Positions 45,815-58,771 of a DNA stretch of 64,000 nucleotides are shown here, in pieces. How positions within the stretch are numbered: position 1 is the first letter of the stretch; each line of letters opens with the position of its first letter. This stretch comes from Globodera rostochiensis (taxonomy: Eukaryota; Nematoda; Chromadorea; Rhabditida; Heteroderidae), in contig JAEVLN010000017.1 of the NCBI GenBank assembly GCA_018350325.1, forward strand, positions 930,001 through 994,000. The letters are read 5' to 3'. Made by a program: the position numbers and the translations under genes. The notes beneath the pieces were generated by a model. It did no database searches. It was given only the letters and a program-made list of their open reading frames with translations, and was not told the DNA's origin.

Positions 45815-48800
45815 GCATCGATCGCCGGAATTTGGACAACGAATATTGTCGTCTGCTTTTTGACGCCCCTTTGGACCATTGTGCCCAAATGGACATTGGC
45901 ACAAGGCTCGGCGCCCTTCTGGTCTACGAAAGCATTGAGACGGATTTGGCCATTATCGATTTCAGACTTGGCCAAATATTTGAGAGGAACAAATTTCTTG
46001 CCGCTTACAATTTAAATAAGTCAACAATTAGGACCAAATTCGATGAGTTGAACACAAAAATTTGGAACAAAAAAGTGGGCGAAAAACGTTTTGGAATGGA
46101 CAATGTCTGTCGATTGTGGAGCTTTGGCCTGGAAGTGACAAAATTAAACGACTTTCTGAACAGAAACCAAACACTTGCGGAGAAAGAGATGAATAAGCTG
46201 GCCACCTTATTAAAATTAAACGAAAAGTCCGTTTTTTTTTGATTTGCAATTTCCATTTAAGTCAGTCAAGAATCGGGATTAAGGCAAATTTGACACTAAT
46301 TCAGTTTAAATTTATTGTATCCGACGAATTTTGATTCTGAAATGGTCGAATTTTTACACGTGACCTTTTAACCAAAATTTTATATGCCTAAAAGGTGGTA
46401 ATTAATGAGTGGGATTTTCAGGCAATTATAGTTCAACATATGATGAGAGAAGTTCAAAAATAGCATTTCCCGAAAAATTTTAGAATAGAGCAAAGTTTTA
46501 GTGCCTATAAATGCCATTTTGTCCTGTTAAGCCTGGTTGGCATTTTTTGAACGTTTCTTAATTTTAATATTTTTTTTTTACAATTTTTTTCAAAGCATGT
46601 GAATTGAATTTACTTCAGAACACCTTGAGTACTTGATTTGTAATTTTAGAGCATATAAATCCCACCTTTTTATATGAAATTGGCTTTTTTTTCTAAAAGA
46701 ATTTAGTTCAGTTAGTTCCGTTGTTTAGCATTTTTAAGATTACTAAAAGATGATGTCCGGTGACGAAAGGCGCCAGGAAAAATTTTGAAAATTTTAACTT
46801 TTTTAAGGAAATAAGCCAAATATAATTTGTTTTTAGGTTTTCATAATCATACATTTTTCAGTTCGGAATGCAAACAATTGGAAAAAATTGAAAATGTTTT
46901 TGAGACAAAATATGGCGAATTGCCCCTTTGGGTGTTCGATTTGATTAACTTTATTTCCAAAAAACACTTCTTAATTTTAAATGAATTGCTGGCTGAAGCA
47001 GAAAATGCTCAGCTTTCAAATTTCTCCGTTTGGACAAATTTTTATGAAAGAATTAGCGGAGAAAGTGAATTCAGCCACACGCTCAGAATGTTGAACGGCA
47101 GAGGCGAAATTGACCAAATCGTGCGGATGAAACAGAAGATGAACCGTTATCTGATGGAGTACAAGTACATCGGCATGTTGGAGCTGCACAACCCACTCAC
47201 AATGGCATTCGGTATGTTTTATTACTTCTGGCACGCCCTCCTCGGGCGGGGGACGCCACAACCCACTCACAATGGCATTCGGTATGTTTTATTACTTCTG
47301 GCACGCCCTCCTCGGGGGGGGGGGGACGCCACAACCCACTCACAATGGCATTCGGTATGTTTTATTACTTCTGGCACGCCCTCCTCGGGGGGGGGACGCC
47401 ACAACCCACTCACAATGGCATTCGGTAAGTTTTATTACTTCTGGCACGCCCTCCTCGGGGGGGGGGGACGCTGCTGGACCAAAGTGTAAATGCTCAGAGC
47501 AAAATGTAAATTCAGATATTATTTGCGATTCAATCTTAAAAACGGCATTTCGTGGAATTATAATGTTTGATGGCATTATGTCCGATGAGATGGCACTCCA
47601 GAACAAAAAATGGATTGAAATTTCGCTTTTATGCGGAAAAATAATTGACTATTTCATGCAACAAATTCAAAATGCCAAAGCAGAAGGTGCCAACAACGAA
47701 GCAAAGATTGCCAAAATTGGAAATCATTGGAAATTATTTGCACGACTTTTGGGCCTTTTCAAAAATAACAGCGAATTTAACGACCAAAAATTGTTGTTGA
47801 ATAAATTGGACACGCTTTTTGACTATTTGAGGGGCCAATTCGGCGAACACAAACTGTCATTTAAATACAAAAGAATGGTTGAACGGCTTGAACTTTGCTT
47901 TTTGGAACTTTACGAACAAAATTCGGAATTTAGAGAATGTTTGAGAAATAATCTTTCATCGATGGCCGTGTTGAAAGAGCTTTTTGAAATTGCCGAGGCT
48001 AATGAGCAAATCATTTCCGAACAATTATGGGCTGTTTTAGGTGTAAATATTAAATAGCATAAATAAATATGTAAAAAAGTAAAAAAGCTATTGCTTTATT
48101 AAAATAAAAAATTAATAAAATAAATTTAATCGTTTTGTCAAAACAGTTAAAAATTTATCGGGCGAGAAAGAAATTATTGTGCCGTTGAAAGAAAAAGTTG
48201 ACGATCAAATGCCAATTCCAACTCTTCTTGAATGCCCTGACAAAAATATTCCCTTGGAGAAATTGGAGCAAGTTGATGATGAAGAAGCGAAAAAAGGTGT
48301 CCATTAAATTAATTATTTTGATAAATTTAAATTTTTAAAATAATTATCTCGAAATTTGAAGACGACGAAGCCTTCTCGCTGATGTTCTTATACAAAGAAG
48401 CTATAATTAATGCGGGAGACAACATCGATTTCCATTTGCACCTAATTGAACTTCACGTAATTATTTTTAACTTGAGAATAAGCATTCAAACTTTGTTCAA
48501 TTTTTCAAAAAAATTGGTTGAGAAAAGTGACAAATTTGAGGAAAAAATAAATCAATTTGAAAATGAATGGAAAATGAGGGAAAACGCCGAACAAATTGAG
48601 GAGCAATTGTGCCAAATGCACAAATTTGCTTATTTAATGGCCAAAAACGGCGTTTTATCGGAGGAAAATTTTGAGTGGAGAGAATTTATTCGGACGCAAA
48701 TGGCGCGCGAAGCATTGGACCCCTTTTGTGAGAGGGTAAATTATTCGAATTAGCAATTTAATTATAATAAAATTTAATTTTAAAACACCGAAATTTAATT

Positions 48801-50771
48801 AATATATTTTAAGGAATTGATTTTGTTGCCCGAGGAGGACGAATTCCGGTGGAGCGAAAGCGATTGTGCCGATGAAATTGTGCAAAACAAATTGATCAGC
48901 GCTTTTCTCAAAGACCGAATGGCACCAACACAATTCCATTTGGCCGCGTGGGATGCCGTGTTCAGACGTTTTGGGCAAATTCGGCACTTTTTTTGCTACG
49001 GAACAGATCAAATTGAAGTTGCCATAGTGAAGGAGAACTTCCGGTATACTTTTGGGGAGTTGCTGCTGGACCGGTTGGAGTTGGTCCACCCCAAAATTAT
49101 GCGCTTCGGTAATTTATCTTTTGTTTTTATGAAAATGCATTTGTTTTGAATAATTTTAAATATGAAAATGCATTTGTTTTGAATAATTTTAAATATGAAA
49201 ATGCATTTGTTTTGAATAATTTTAAAATGCCAAATTAAGAATCGCCTGCTTATTCCCATTTTTTGCTGCTTTTACTGCAACAATTGAGCGACAAAACGGA
49301 CTCCGTCCCCGCGGAATTGGCCGAGGCGCGAAAATATGCGCCACTTTTGCTGCTCGATTTGCAATTTTATGAGCAAAATTTAGAAGGCGATTTGGCCGAA
49401 CGGAAAGCGATGGGCGAGGCCATTCAAAGCGCCAAACAAAATTTTTACCGATATTTAATCAAAATGCAAAGGTCCAAAAAGCATTCAATTCGAAATGCCT
49501 TTTGCGTTTTGTTCTGTTCCCATGGACTTTTGAAGAGAAAGATGGCACTAAATTTGAAATGGAATTTAATTTATGCCGAATGCGAAGAGGAGGCAAATGT
49601 TAAAGAGACAATAGCGGTGCAACGACATCGGATGAGGGGCCTAACTTTGAACTTTTTGTCCCAGACTATAGCCAACAAACTATTTGCATTGCCCGAACGA
49701 ATCAAAGCCATCCGAGGTGTGTGGGTCCGGGGGGGGGGGATGTGCTCAATTTAGACCAAATTTCGGCAAAATTTTGGATCCCTCCCATTCCTAAAAAGTT
49801 TCAAAAAATGATCGTATTTTTAAAATTTTGGTTGCAAATCTTTTGATAAATTGAGTCAAAAATTCAAATTTTTTCTCGGCGGCGGCCTACCCACCCGCCC
49901 CGCAGGCTAAGCCACCCTGGCGGAGTAGAATCTATTATAAATAAATCACTAGACAGAATTTAAGCACTGAGCCCTAAGAGGACTGATTGGAATGTTGTGC
50001 AAAAGATATTAAATTAAAGAAAAGTCTAAAATTTTTTCGTCTCGGCACTAATTTTTCTGCAATTTATTCTTCCAAATTAAAGGTGGAAGGACACGGCTTC
50101 TGAAAATGCTGTACGACCCTGACATATCGTTTGAACAAAATGAAGAAAAAATAGCCAATTTATGGGAAGCAATGCATCTTGATTTGTCCACAATCGGTGA
50201 TCAAAATATATTAAATTAAATTGTTTTGACTTTTTTTTAGATTACGGGGACAGCGAATTGCTAATTTCCCATTATGAAGAAGCACTTTTGACTGATGACG
50301 ATATGATCAGAATTGAGGGCAAAATGAAGGCGGAAATTTGCGTTTTTTTCAATTGGATAAACTCCCAAATTTTTTCCAAAAATTCGTTTTTGTCTGCAAT
50401 CCGGAATAATGGGAGAAAATATTGTGACTTAAGTTTGCAAATAATCGACGACTTTTATGATCAAATTTTTGATGAACGATCAGCGGAGGTGGAGCAAAAT
50501 GAGCACATTTTGGTTGATCTGATCTTCGAGATCAAAACTCAGTTGGAAAAAATATTGGCCGGCCATTCGATGAAAAGCAGCGAACTTGAACTGTTGAAAG
50601 AGTGGCAAAAATGGCATTTGAACCGATTGATGGACAGAAAAGCCGGGAAATCTTTTGTTAAGGCCAAACATTGGAATGAGTATGGCCCGTGGATGAGACA
50701 ATTGCACGGAATAATGTTCGTCCAACTGCTCAAAATGGACAAAAATTTTGCACAAAAATTGAAAAATGGTA
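45815..50771 (+). CDS. Giant helical protein gene, 5' part (unknown domain)
   Basis: A train of plus-strand exons with short AT-rich introns. Approximate exons: 45823-46229, 46851-47215, 47517-48041, 48143-48296, 48361-48736, 48815-49106, 49240-49714, 50082-50200 and 50243-50768, together about 1,080 codons. The product is Lys/Glu/Asn-rich and strongly helical, with many Leu-Leu and Phe-Leu pairs (LLNKLDTLFDYLRGQF, LLLQQLSDKTDSVPAELAEA, LLKMLYDPDISFEQNEEKIA). No catalytic motif or known repeat recognised; it looks like an alpha-solenoid. No start codon found. Composition and spacing match the exons from 51335 on, so I think both parts form one gene ending in the poly(A)-polymerase-like region, but two genes are possible because a 560-bp repeat-bearing gap separates them. 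Confidence 0.55.
47188..47472. repeat. ~70-bp tandem repeat duplicating an exon end and 5' splice site (four copies)
   Basis: Four units of CACAACCCACTCACAATGGC ATTCG|GTATG... followed by TTACTTCTGGCACGCCCTCC and a G-run of varying length. In each unit the exon end AATGGCATTCG is followed by a possible donor: GTATGT in units 1-3 and GTAAGT in unit 4. Confidence 0.85.
49110..49225. repeat. 33-bp tandem repeat in intron
   Basis: Three units of ATGAAAATGCATTTGTTTTG plus AATAATTTTAA, within an intron of the giant gene. Confidence 0.8.
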
Positions 50772-51334
50772 AATGAACACCCTCCGAAGCGAAAACCGGC
50801 TTTTTTAGTCCGAATCCTTTACTTGTTGAGAGATTTGTAACCAAAATTTTGCGTAATTTTTTTTTTCAAGTTTTTAGGAATGGGAGGGGCCCGATGGTTC
50901 CGGTAGGCACCGACGGGAAAAATTTGAAGATTTTAACGATATTTGTTAAGAAATGATCCAAAAATCACGAATTTAGAAATCAAAAGAGTCCCCCCTATGA
51001 CGAAAACCGGTTTTGGTTTTCGGTTGACCGGATGTCGGCCAAAAATCGAAACCGAAAACCCGAGGGTCGATAAAGCGGCCTAACCGAAAACCGGCACAAT
51101 AGGCGCCTTACTAGGACACAAAAATTTTCTAAAATAGGCATGAAATCGGCACAAAAACCATCAAATAGGCACTCTTTAAGGTAAAAATTAAAAAAAAATC
51201 AATTTGGATTATTAAAATGCAATTTTAACAATTGGTCCAGAAAAAAAGGATTTTCAGGGGGGCAACTATTTTGGGTTTCCGATTCCTAGACAAAACAATT
51301 TTATTAATTTGAATATTTAATACATTTTTTTAGA

Positions 51335-54300
51335 ATTTGAAACTTCATTGATGAAGAAAAATTATTTAATTGAATTATTAGACATTGAAAGTTCGAAAGA
51401 AGTTCTAAATATGTTGGGAATAAATGCCTCAAAAATATTTGAACCTATGGAAACATTTCGTAATTTGCTTGACAACGAAATGCCCGAAAAGAAAAATAAT
51501 AATAAAAATAAATCGAAAAAGAGAAAAAATATAAAAAAGAATAAAGAAAAAACGGAAGAAAAGGGGAAAATTTTGGACGACAAAAATAATGGACTTTTCG
51601 GTTATTTTGGAGGAAAAATTATTGCTGAGAATGAAAAATGTGAAAGGTCTGAAAACGTCAAAATAAGCGTAGAACAAAATATTGAAGAAAAATCAAATAA
51701 TTTGGAGAATATAAAACAATTAGAAAATGTTTGTTCTGAAACCATTTCAAATGAAACAAAAAAAAATAATGAAGAATTTGTTGTAACAAACAATTCACCC
51801 AAAAAATTGGATTCCAACGAATTTGTTGGCATTAAATTGGCCGATTTTGCTAATGACAATTTTTTGGCATTAAAATATGGAGAATTTGTGGCCGTCCATA
51901 TTCGAACGGAGGAAGCCGCCCATTCCGCAGAAAGGCGGCATTCAAAAATGCCAGCTTTCCCGGCACTGCAACAATTTGGGGAGGAAAATTGTGAAAATTG
52001 CAACAATTGGGGAGTCGTTGCGGCACATTCGTTGCTCAAATTGCTGGACATTGGCATTTTGGCCAACGAAATTTGGCATTCTGTTGAGGCAATAAAAGCG
52101 CTGAATGAGTCCAAATGTGATGAGAGATGGGCAAACATCGAAATGGAATTGGCCCAGTTGAAACAAATTGATTTAACGGAGGAAATAAATACAAAAAGTT
52201 TGGAGGACATTCTTTTTCGATTATTGAAACAAATTGTCAGCTTAACAGAGAAGGAATTCGTTGTGGAAAATGCGCAAAATTCAAATTCGGAAATTGAATT
52301 TTGTCAGCAAATTCGGCATCAATTGCATCTTCGCAAATTTTCAATGGCACTTTTTCACAGCGGCAGATTTTGGTCAAATTTAAGTGAAATCCGACGAAAA
52401 CAAATTGTATCAACACTTTTTCGGGTGGAGGATGAAAAAACGATTGAATTATTTGTGGGGAAAGTGGAAAAATATTTAATTTTAATCAAAAAATTAAATG
52501 AGCAACGGAATTTAGGTAATTTACGATTTGTTGTTTTTTTGTTTGTTTTTTTTCTTTCATTTTTTTAGACGAAAGTTTATTTAATGAATATAAAAATGGA
52601 CTAAATAAATTCGTCAGCAAAAAAGCGAAAAAGAAATTGCATTCTGACAAATCAACATTGCCGCATGAATTTGCAAAAAATTGGCAAGAAATTAATTTTG
52701 TTGAAAATTCAAACAGAAAATCGAAACAAATCATTCAAGTAAGTACATATTAATAGTAAAATAAATAAAAATTAAACTTTTTTATTTGTTTAAAAAAGAT
52801 TAAAAATTATCTGATGGCTAATGGTTACTTTTCTGAAGCCGAAAGGCACAAAAATGAACGAATTGTGAGTGAATTGACGCGAATTGTCGAGGAATGGGTA
52901 AGGAAACTTTAACAAAAAAAAGGAAGAAAATATTCAAAAATTCAAATTTAGTGTCCCGATGCGATTGTACAATTCCCGATGTCCTTATTGGGGAATGAAA
53001 AATTGGAGCCAATTTGCATTTTGCCAGAAGAAATTGACAGAGAATTAATTTTTGGAAAATTAAATTTTAATTTTGAAATGAGCGAAATGGGGGCAAAATG
53101 CGAAGACAAGTCGCTGTACTGCAGCCTTCTTATGGTGAAGAGTAAACAATAAAATAATTTATTTTTATTTTTAAATTATTCATTAAATAAACAAATTTCT
53201 TAATAAACAAATCTTTTATTTTATAATAATTAATTTTTAAGCGCTCCGAATTTAAATCGGTTCAAAAAATAGTCAAAGAGTTGACGACTTTGCCAACTTT
53301 GAAATTCAATTTTATGGATGTGCCCATTGAAATGGCATTTATTTTGGTCCCCAAAGTTAAATTGGCCAATTCTGGTGAGCCCATCGGTCTGAGGACTTAC
53401 GAAAAATTCGCAAAATATTTTGCGGAAAATATTGAGCATTTGTTGAACGCCGATCGCTATGATGAAGGAATCCACATGGACGAAGTCAAACTACAAAATA
53501 TTATAAGAAAACAATTGGAAAAATCAAAATCTTTTAACGGTTAATCATTTAAATGCATTTTTAAATAAATTTTAATTATTTTTACAGATAAATTTGAATT
53601 GGACAAAGTTTTGGGGGAGTTAAAGCAATTAACGAGCACCAAAGAAGCGGCTTTAAAACAGAGACAAATTGTTGCCGAACAGAAAGTCATGTTGTTAGCA
53701 TTGTCAAGTAAATAAACAAACAAACAAATAAATTTATACACAAAATTAATTTTAATGATTTAATTTTAATTTTGTTTAGGAAATTTCATCAGTGAAAAAA
53801 TTGTTTTTGAAATTTTATCACCCGACACAAAATTGGAGGAAAATAGTCGTGGAATTAACAAAAATGAGAGGCTGCGTGTTGCACTCGCGTATTTAGAATT
53901 GTGGGCTAAAAGTAACATTATTTTTAATTGAATTTAAATAAAAACATTATTTTTTATAATATATAAAAAAATTTAAATTTAATTGCGAATATTTAGACAA
54001 TTTTATACACGGAAGAAATATGGGCTATTTGGACACACCGATGTTGTTGATAATGATGGCCAAAGTGTTCTTAATGTTTCCGGAAGCGTCAATTCCATTT
54101 TTAATCGAAAAATATTTTTTGTTTTATTCGAAATGGTAAGAATCTTAAACATGGCAAAATTGAATAACACAACAAATTAAGGAAATGGCCAATGCCGGTA
54201 CAATTGGCCCAAATTGACGATAAAAGAATCGGCGAATTTCTCAGTTGGGGGCCGGGCCGAGAATGGTTCACCAAAAGGCAATTTTTGGCCAAAAACTTGC

Positions 54301-55104
54301 GCAAAACAATTGGCCAAGCGTTGGCCATGCCAATCATTTCGCCGCTGTTCCCGGAACAAAACGAAGCCGCGCAAATAAATTTGTCCACCGCAAAAGTCAT
54401 ACAAAATGAATTGAAAAACGGTAAAAGCGTCTTTAAATTAAAGTTTATTATGCAAATAAAATTTAGCATTTATTAAAATCCGATCGACGGACAAAGGCCA
54501 CGGCATAATTAAACCAATCGCCGGCAATTGCAAAAGGTTTAGCGAAAAGGTAAAAAACAACAAATTTATTTTAACAAATTATTGCTGTTTCAGTACGAAC
54601 ATTTTGTCACTTTTACTTGTGGAGGGACCAAATTTAATGTTGAAAAGTTTTGTCATTTTGTCGGCAAGCGTTTACGGCACGAATTGCTGTATTTTGTGGA
54701 GAATTCGTTGGCCAATTGGGTACGTTTTTGCCACGTCCATCCGACCCGCGTGCCGGTGGAGCAGTCATCGGACGAGCAGCAACAGCAAATCGGCGGGTAA
54801 ATGTGGCCAAAACAATTTAAAACCAATTAAAAAATAGGTCAAATAACAATTTACACAAAAACTTGTGGTTGGTTGGTTTAAAATTGCATAAGCAAAAAGT
54901 TCAAAATAAATTTGTTGACGAATTAATTGACAAATTGGCTGAAATCAGTGCAAAAATCAAAAAAGACTTTGAAGGCGATTTGTTTTACAATGTCCAATTG
55001 CATTCGGAATATGTTGAAAAGTCAAAATTGGCAAAATGGTATTTTATATTTTGTGTAAATTAATATTTAAATTCTTTTTTTGTTTGTTCAGGATCAGCCT
55101 TTGA
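51335..55104 (+). CDS. Poly(A)-polymerase-like protein lacking catalytic motifs (3' part of giant gene)
   Basis: Exons at about 51335-52514 (393 codons, Lys/Asn/Glu-rich then helical), 52570-52740, 52799-52898, 52952-53133, 53240-53540, 53588-53709, 53780-53912, 53997-54135, 54181-54420, 54476-54551, 54595-54797, 54839-55040 and 55092-55104. From 52799 the order follows eukaryotic poly(A) polymerase: [30 protein letters not shown] (family N-terminal helix), a degenerate nucleotidyltransferase stretch, [49 protein letters not shown] (family FSxWxWPxPV), [31 protein letters not shown], and a final RNA-binding-like domain ([12 protein letters not shown] ... [14 protein letters not shown]). Where active enzymes have FGSxxLG and DID, this has QFPMSLLG and LEP; the third Asp site reads PIEMAF. 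It therefore should not polymerise. Upstream limits uncertain. Confidence 0.72.
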
Positions 55105-56024
55105 GTTGTTTGTGTTAAATTAAAAAGCTGTCGAAGAAATTGCATCATTTATTTTTGTTACTACAATTAAATCAACAAAAAATGAATTTTAATATAATTT
55201 TGTTGGCAATTTGACGTCCGGCATAATTAGCGTCTCGTGCCGATGGCCACTTTTGGTTCAATTCCATAAAAGCCCGACAAATCAAATTTTATTTCGAAAA
55301 TTTCGTCTTTCTCGTGTTTATTTACCCACCCACTTTTTGATGGCAGGCCTATTTTTTATATTGACCAAAATTTTTACAAAAAATAACAAATAAAATCCCG
55401 AAGGAATCCTTTGCCTTATGGTCAGCTTTTGTTTGCTTTTCACAACTTCCTTAATTTTTGTAGCCTGTTTATTAGTGATATTCGAGAAGTCTCGGTCTCG
55501 GGTCTCAAACCGAGAAAAGTCTCGGGTTTTTAGTCTTGGAAAACAACACTTTTTTACACCCATTAATCGAAAAACAAAAACATATTCAGAAACCCTTACA
55601 AAATGTTATTTTTTTTGTTGCTAATTTTGGCACATTTTTCTAATTGAATTTAAATAATGGGTAATTTTGGTAGAGCATAGCCAGAAAATTTTTATTTTCT
55701 TCGGCGAGTCTCTTAACCTATAATTAAATTTTTCAAAAAAAGTCTCGGTCTTGAACCAAAAAAGTTTCAGGTTTTTTGGGGTCTTGAGGTCAAGGCTCGG
55801 TCTCGGGTCTCGAGTTTCGGTTCTTGAATAGTCAATATAAATCAATATCTTGTTGGGAATTTTTTGGTGTTTTGGCCCCGATATTTTGGCTGTTTGCGCT
55901 GTCGATTGAGATTCTTATTTGTTGTGATTTGTGCGGTTTTAGATTTGAAATCTCTTTGAATTTGATTTCTTAACTAATTTTTAAATGTATTTTAATGACG
56001 ATAAATTTATTTTTATGTTCAAAA
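55105..56024. other. Intergenic region with GAGACCGAGA-type phrases
   Basis: 55480-55535 and 55735-55830 contain TCTCGGTCTCGGGTCTC phrases similar to those in cellulase intron 1 (23340-23400). These look like eroded foldback ends. No gene supported. Confidence 0.5.
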
Positions 56025-58188
56025 TTAAAAGGGAATTGTTTCTACCCTTCGATCACTTTTTTTCTTTATCAAAAGTTCAACTTCGTCCGGGCCTTTGTTT
56101 TTCAGGGCAAAACGTTGCGACTCCGTCCAAAAGTTTGGCCTTGTTCTGATCGGAGTCCGCGCACCGTAAGCGTCCAAATGGTAAATCAAATATTCCATTA
56201 AATACATAAGCTTTACGTCCGTGTAATGGAAGGAAATGGCATAATCACTGCAACATTCGGGACCCTGGGAAAGTGAAATTTCGATCGGACACTTTTTTAT
56301 ACAAATTTATTATTTACGTTGTGACAATTTTTTTAGCAAATTTAAACCGGCTCAAAGACCGCTTAAAGCCAGGGATGGGCACGCCGACGACCTTTTCGGA
56401 ATTCCTTTTGGAATTCCGAAGCTTCAAAAATGACAGAAATCGGAATTCCGAAGCTTCAAAAATGACAGAAATCGGAATTCCGAAGCTTCAAAAATGACAG
56501 AAATCGGAATTCCGAAGCTTCAAAAATGACAGAAATCGGAATTCCGAAGCTTCAAAAATGACAGAAATCGGAATTCCGACCATCCCTGGTGTAAAAGATT
56601 GAGCGACAGAACAGAAAAATGTAATCAAATATTCATTCTCAATGCCAAGGAATAAATTCGAGCCTTGGCATTATGTGTGTAATTGTTTAATAACTTTTAT
56701 TCAAAAAGGCCTAATTAAATGCCTAATTAGGTACTAATTTACCTGTCTGAGTGGATAATAACTCAAATTTTGCAACCAAAAGCTTTGCTGTTCCAACAAT
56801 GAAATTGGCACCAGTGATTCGCCAACAAAATCTCCAAAAAAGCGATGACGAAACTTTGCATCGCGCGAATCGCCCAATTTGACGCCGAGATTGTCCAAAC
56901 AGACGGCAATGAATTGGTCCTCTTCGAGGCTGTCGCCGTCGAAACATACCGACGGATTGTCAAGGCCACGTTCAACCAGTAACTGAACAAATTAAAAGGC
57001 TCTGGAGGTTCGAGTCCACCCGGAAGCCCCCAATGTCGCCGCCAGGCACAAGTCTCGGGCCACCTTTTTGCGACACTTTTGCCACATTCTGATATAATCA
57101 CTCAAAGGCATTTAGACCCCTAAAAAACTTTGGAGCTTATCCGTAAATCGCCGGGGGGTGGGATGGAACCTCCGAGAGTGCAGGCCGACCCATAAATGCT
57201 TAAATTTCTGAAAAATGCCTCGGGGGGGGGGGCTGTCATTCCCAAAACACACTTTGAGCGCACTCCGGCTCATCACATAACCGCTGCCGCCTTGCGGGAA
57301 CACGCGGTCAGCGTACATTGTGGTGCGCAACTTGCAGCCAAAATATATGAGCTCTTTGGGCGAGTACGGCATTAACATAAGCCGCAAATTCTCCATCACC
57401 ACGTAGGCGTCGTCGTCGGCACGGAAAAACCAATCATAATCGTTCTCAAAAGGGGGGGGGGAAATGTGCCACAATTGTGCCATTTTTTGGCAATTTGACC
57501 CACCAAAAAGTGCTCGTAAATGTATTTGGCAATCTTCTTCGTCCTGCGCCAAATATATTGCCTTCCAAGCGGAATTTGCAGGTCAATTGCTGGAAGGCTT
57601 GGGTCCTCCTTGGAGGAGAAGAACATAAATTTGGTGCAGTGCTGGGCCCACGTGGCCTTCACGTGCCGTGCGCGAGTCTCGTGGAAATTCTCATAGGTGA
57701 AAATCCAACAGAAAACGCGCACTTTTTTGGCTATTTCGTGCGCCACAGACCCCCGGGCTAAAATATTTATGGGAAAAGCTTAATTTTATTTAAGTAATAA
57801 ATACTTTGTAAACAAAATATACACAAAACTTACAGTTGAAAGGATAAGTAAAGTTTTTGTTGAAGTACGTCTCGTACCCCATCAATTCTTTTGGCAATTT
57901 GACCGGCGGCGGCGGCGGCGGCATTTCACGGACCCCTTGGCGCCCTGTGGCCGTGACGACAGGAGGCGAAGACGGGAGGAGAAGCCAAAGAATGATCAGA
58001 TCGACAAGCAGTCCGAGGAAGAAGCCGAAGAAGAACGGATGGACATTTGGGAGGCCCATCGGTGGGCACCATTTGGACGGCCATTTAAATTTGCAGGGCC
58101 ATCGAATTTTGGTGGACAAAACGTGCTGTGCGGTGCCGAATGTGTTGGAGCTGTTGTTGCTGTTGTTCATGTTCAACTTCATGTTCAT
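56025..58188 (-). CDS. Core-1 beta-1,3-galactosyltransferase (C1GalT/T-synthase-like, GT31)
   Basis: Five exons on the minus strand: 58188-57834, 57757-57504, 57444-57253, 56982-56743 and 56264-56025. It is a type II Golgi enzyme adding Gal to Ser/Thr-linked GalNAc. Residues 1-50 are cytosolic and Asn-rich, followed by a membrane anchor ([20 protein letters not shown]) and a Pro-rich stem. Catalytic domain: [28 protein letters not shown], then [20 protein letters not shown] with the DxD metal site (ADDD), [47 protein letters not shown], and [20 protein letters not shown] with the family CCSD-x4-FHY motif. Length is about 427 residues, normal to slightly long. Intron 4 carries a hAT-like element with a 32-bp repeat; intron 3 has a B-box-like GGTTCGAGTCC at 57007. 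Confidence 0.92.
56370..56588. mobile_element. Small hAT-like element filled with a 32-bp repeat, in C1GalT intron 4
   Basis: Ends are CAGGGATGG and CCATCCCTG (inverted). The inside is about five 32-bp units of GGAATTCCGAAGCTTC plus AAAAATGACAGAAATC. CAGGG-type ends are common in hAT elements. No clear 8-bp target duplication. Confidence 0.6.
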
Positions 58189-58771
58189 GTCGTCGTTGTT
58201 ACTGGGTCACGTCGATATTATTACCAAGAAAAACTGCAAACTTTTGACAAAAATTTAAAAATTCCAATTGAAGCAAAAAATCCAATTTTTTATGCCTTCA
58301 ACACATCCCCGCCTATTTATAAAGTCAAAAAAAATTATCGACCTCGAGCTTTTTTTTTTTTGAAACAAATTAAAGACTAATTAATGAGACTTGCGAATGT
58401 TCCCAAATAATTCCGTTTATTCAAATTTTTGAGCCGATAAAAAGGTGAAATGTAGACGGAACGTATTTATTTGTGTCGGCGCCGTTCGGAGATGGAAATT
58501 TTGGGATTAATTAGGCGATTAATGACGACGCTAATGTACACACTAATAAATAACCTCCGTCGGACGGGTCCTTCCCCAAAATTCAAATTGTCTGATCGAA
58601 TCTTCCGCGCGTTTCCGCTAAAATTCTTGATTTTGTTGCCAATGTAAAAATAAATTAAATCCAGACTTTCTACGTCATTTAACAGCAAGTGGCTCCCCTC
58701 CCCCCCCCCCCCCCCATCTTCTTTCAAAGTTTGCATTTTCCCTAATTTTTAAATTGAGCATTTTTGGCGTA
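58189..58771. other. Divergent promoter interval, C1GalT and GT92
   Basis: AT-rich with a C-run at 58690-58715. Short, low-quality open frames only. The two glycosyltransferase genes are transcribed away from each other across this 583-bp interval. Confidence 0.5.

Noticed and set aside
45670..46020. Alternative start of the giant gene (ATG followed directly by a GTAATG donor) encoding a leader-like IAGIWTTNIVVCFLT peptide
   Set aside because: That frame closes after about 65 codons, while the other frame of the same exon stays open for 136 codons and continues into the next exon.
57000..57101. Minus-strand frame [16 protein letters not shown] as an extra C1GalT exon
   Set aside because: Joining the donor at 57252 directly to the acceptor at 56983 restores the family sequence (SALK to LLVERG) in frame; the intervening frame has no family match.
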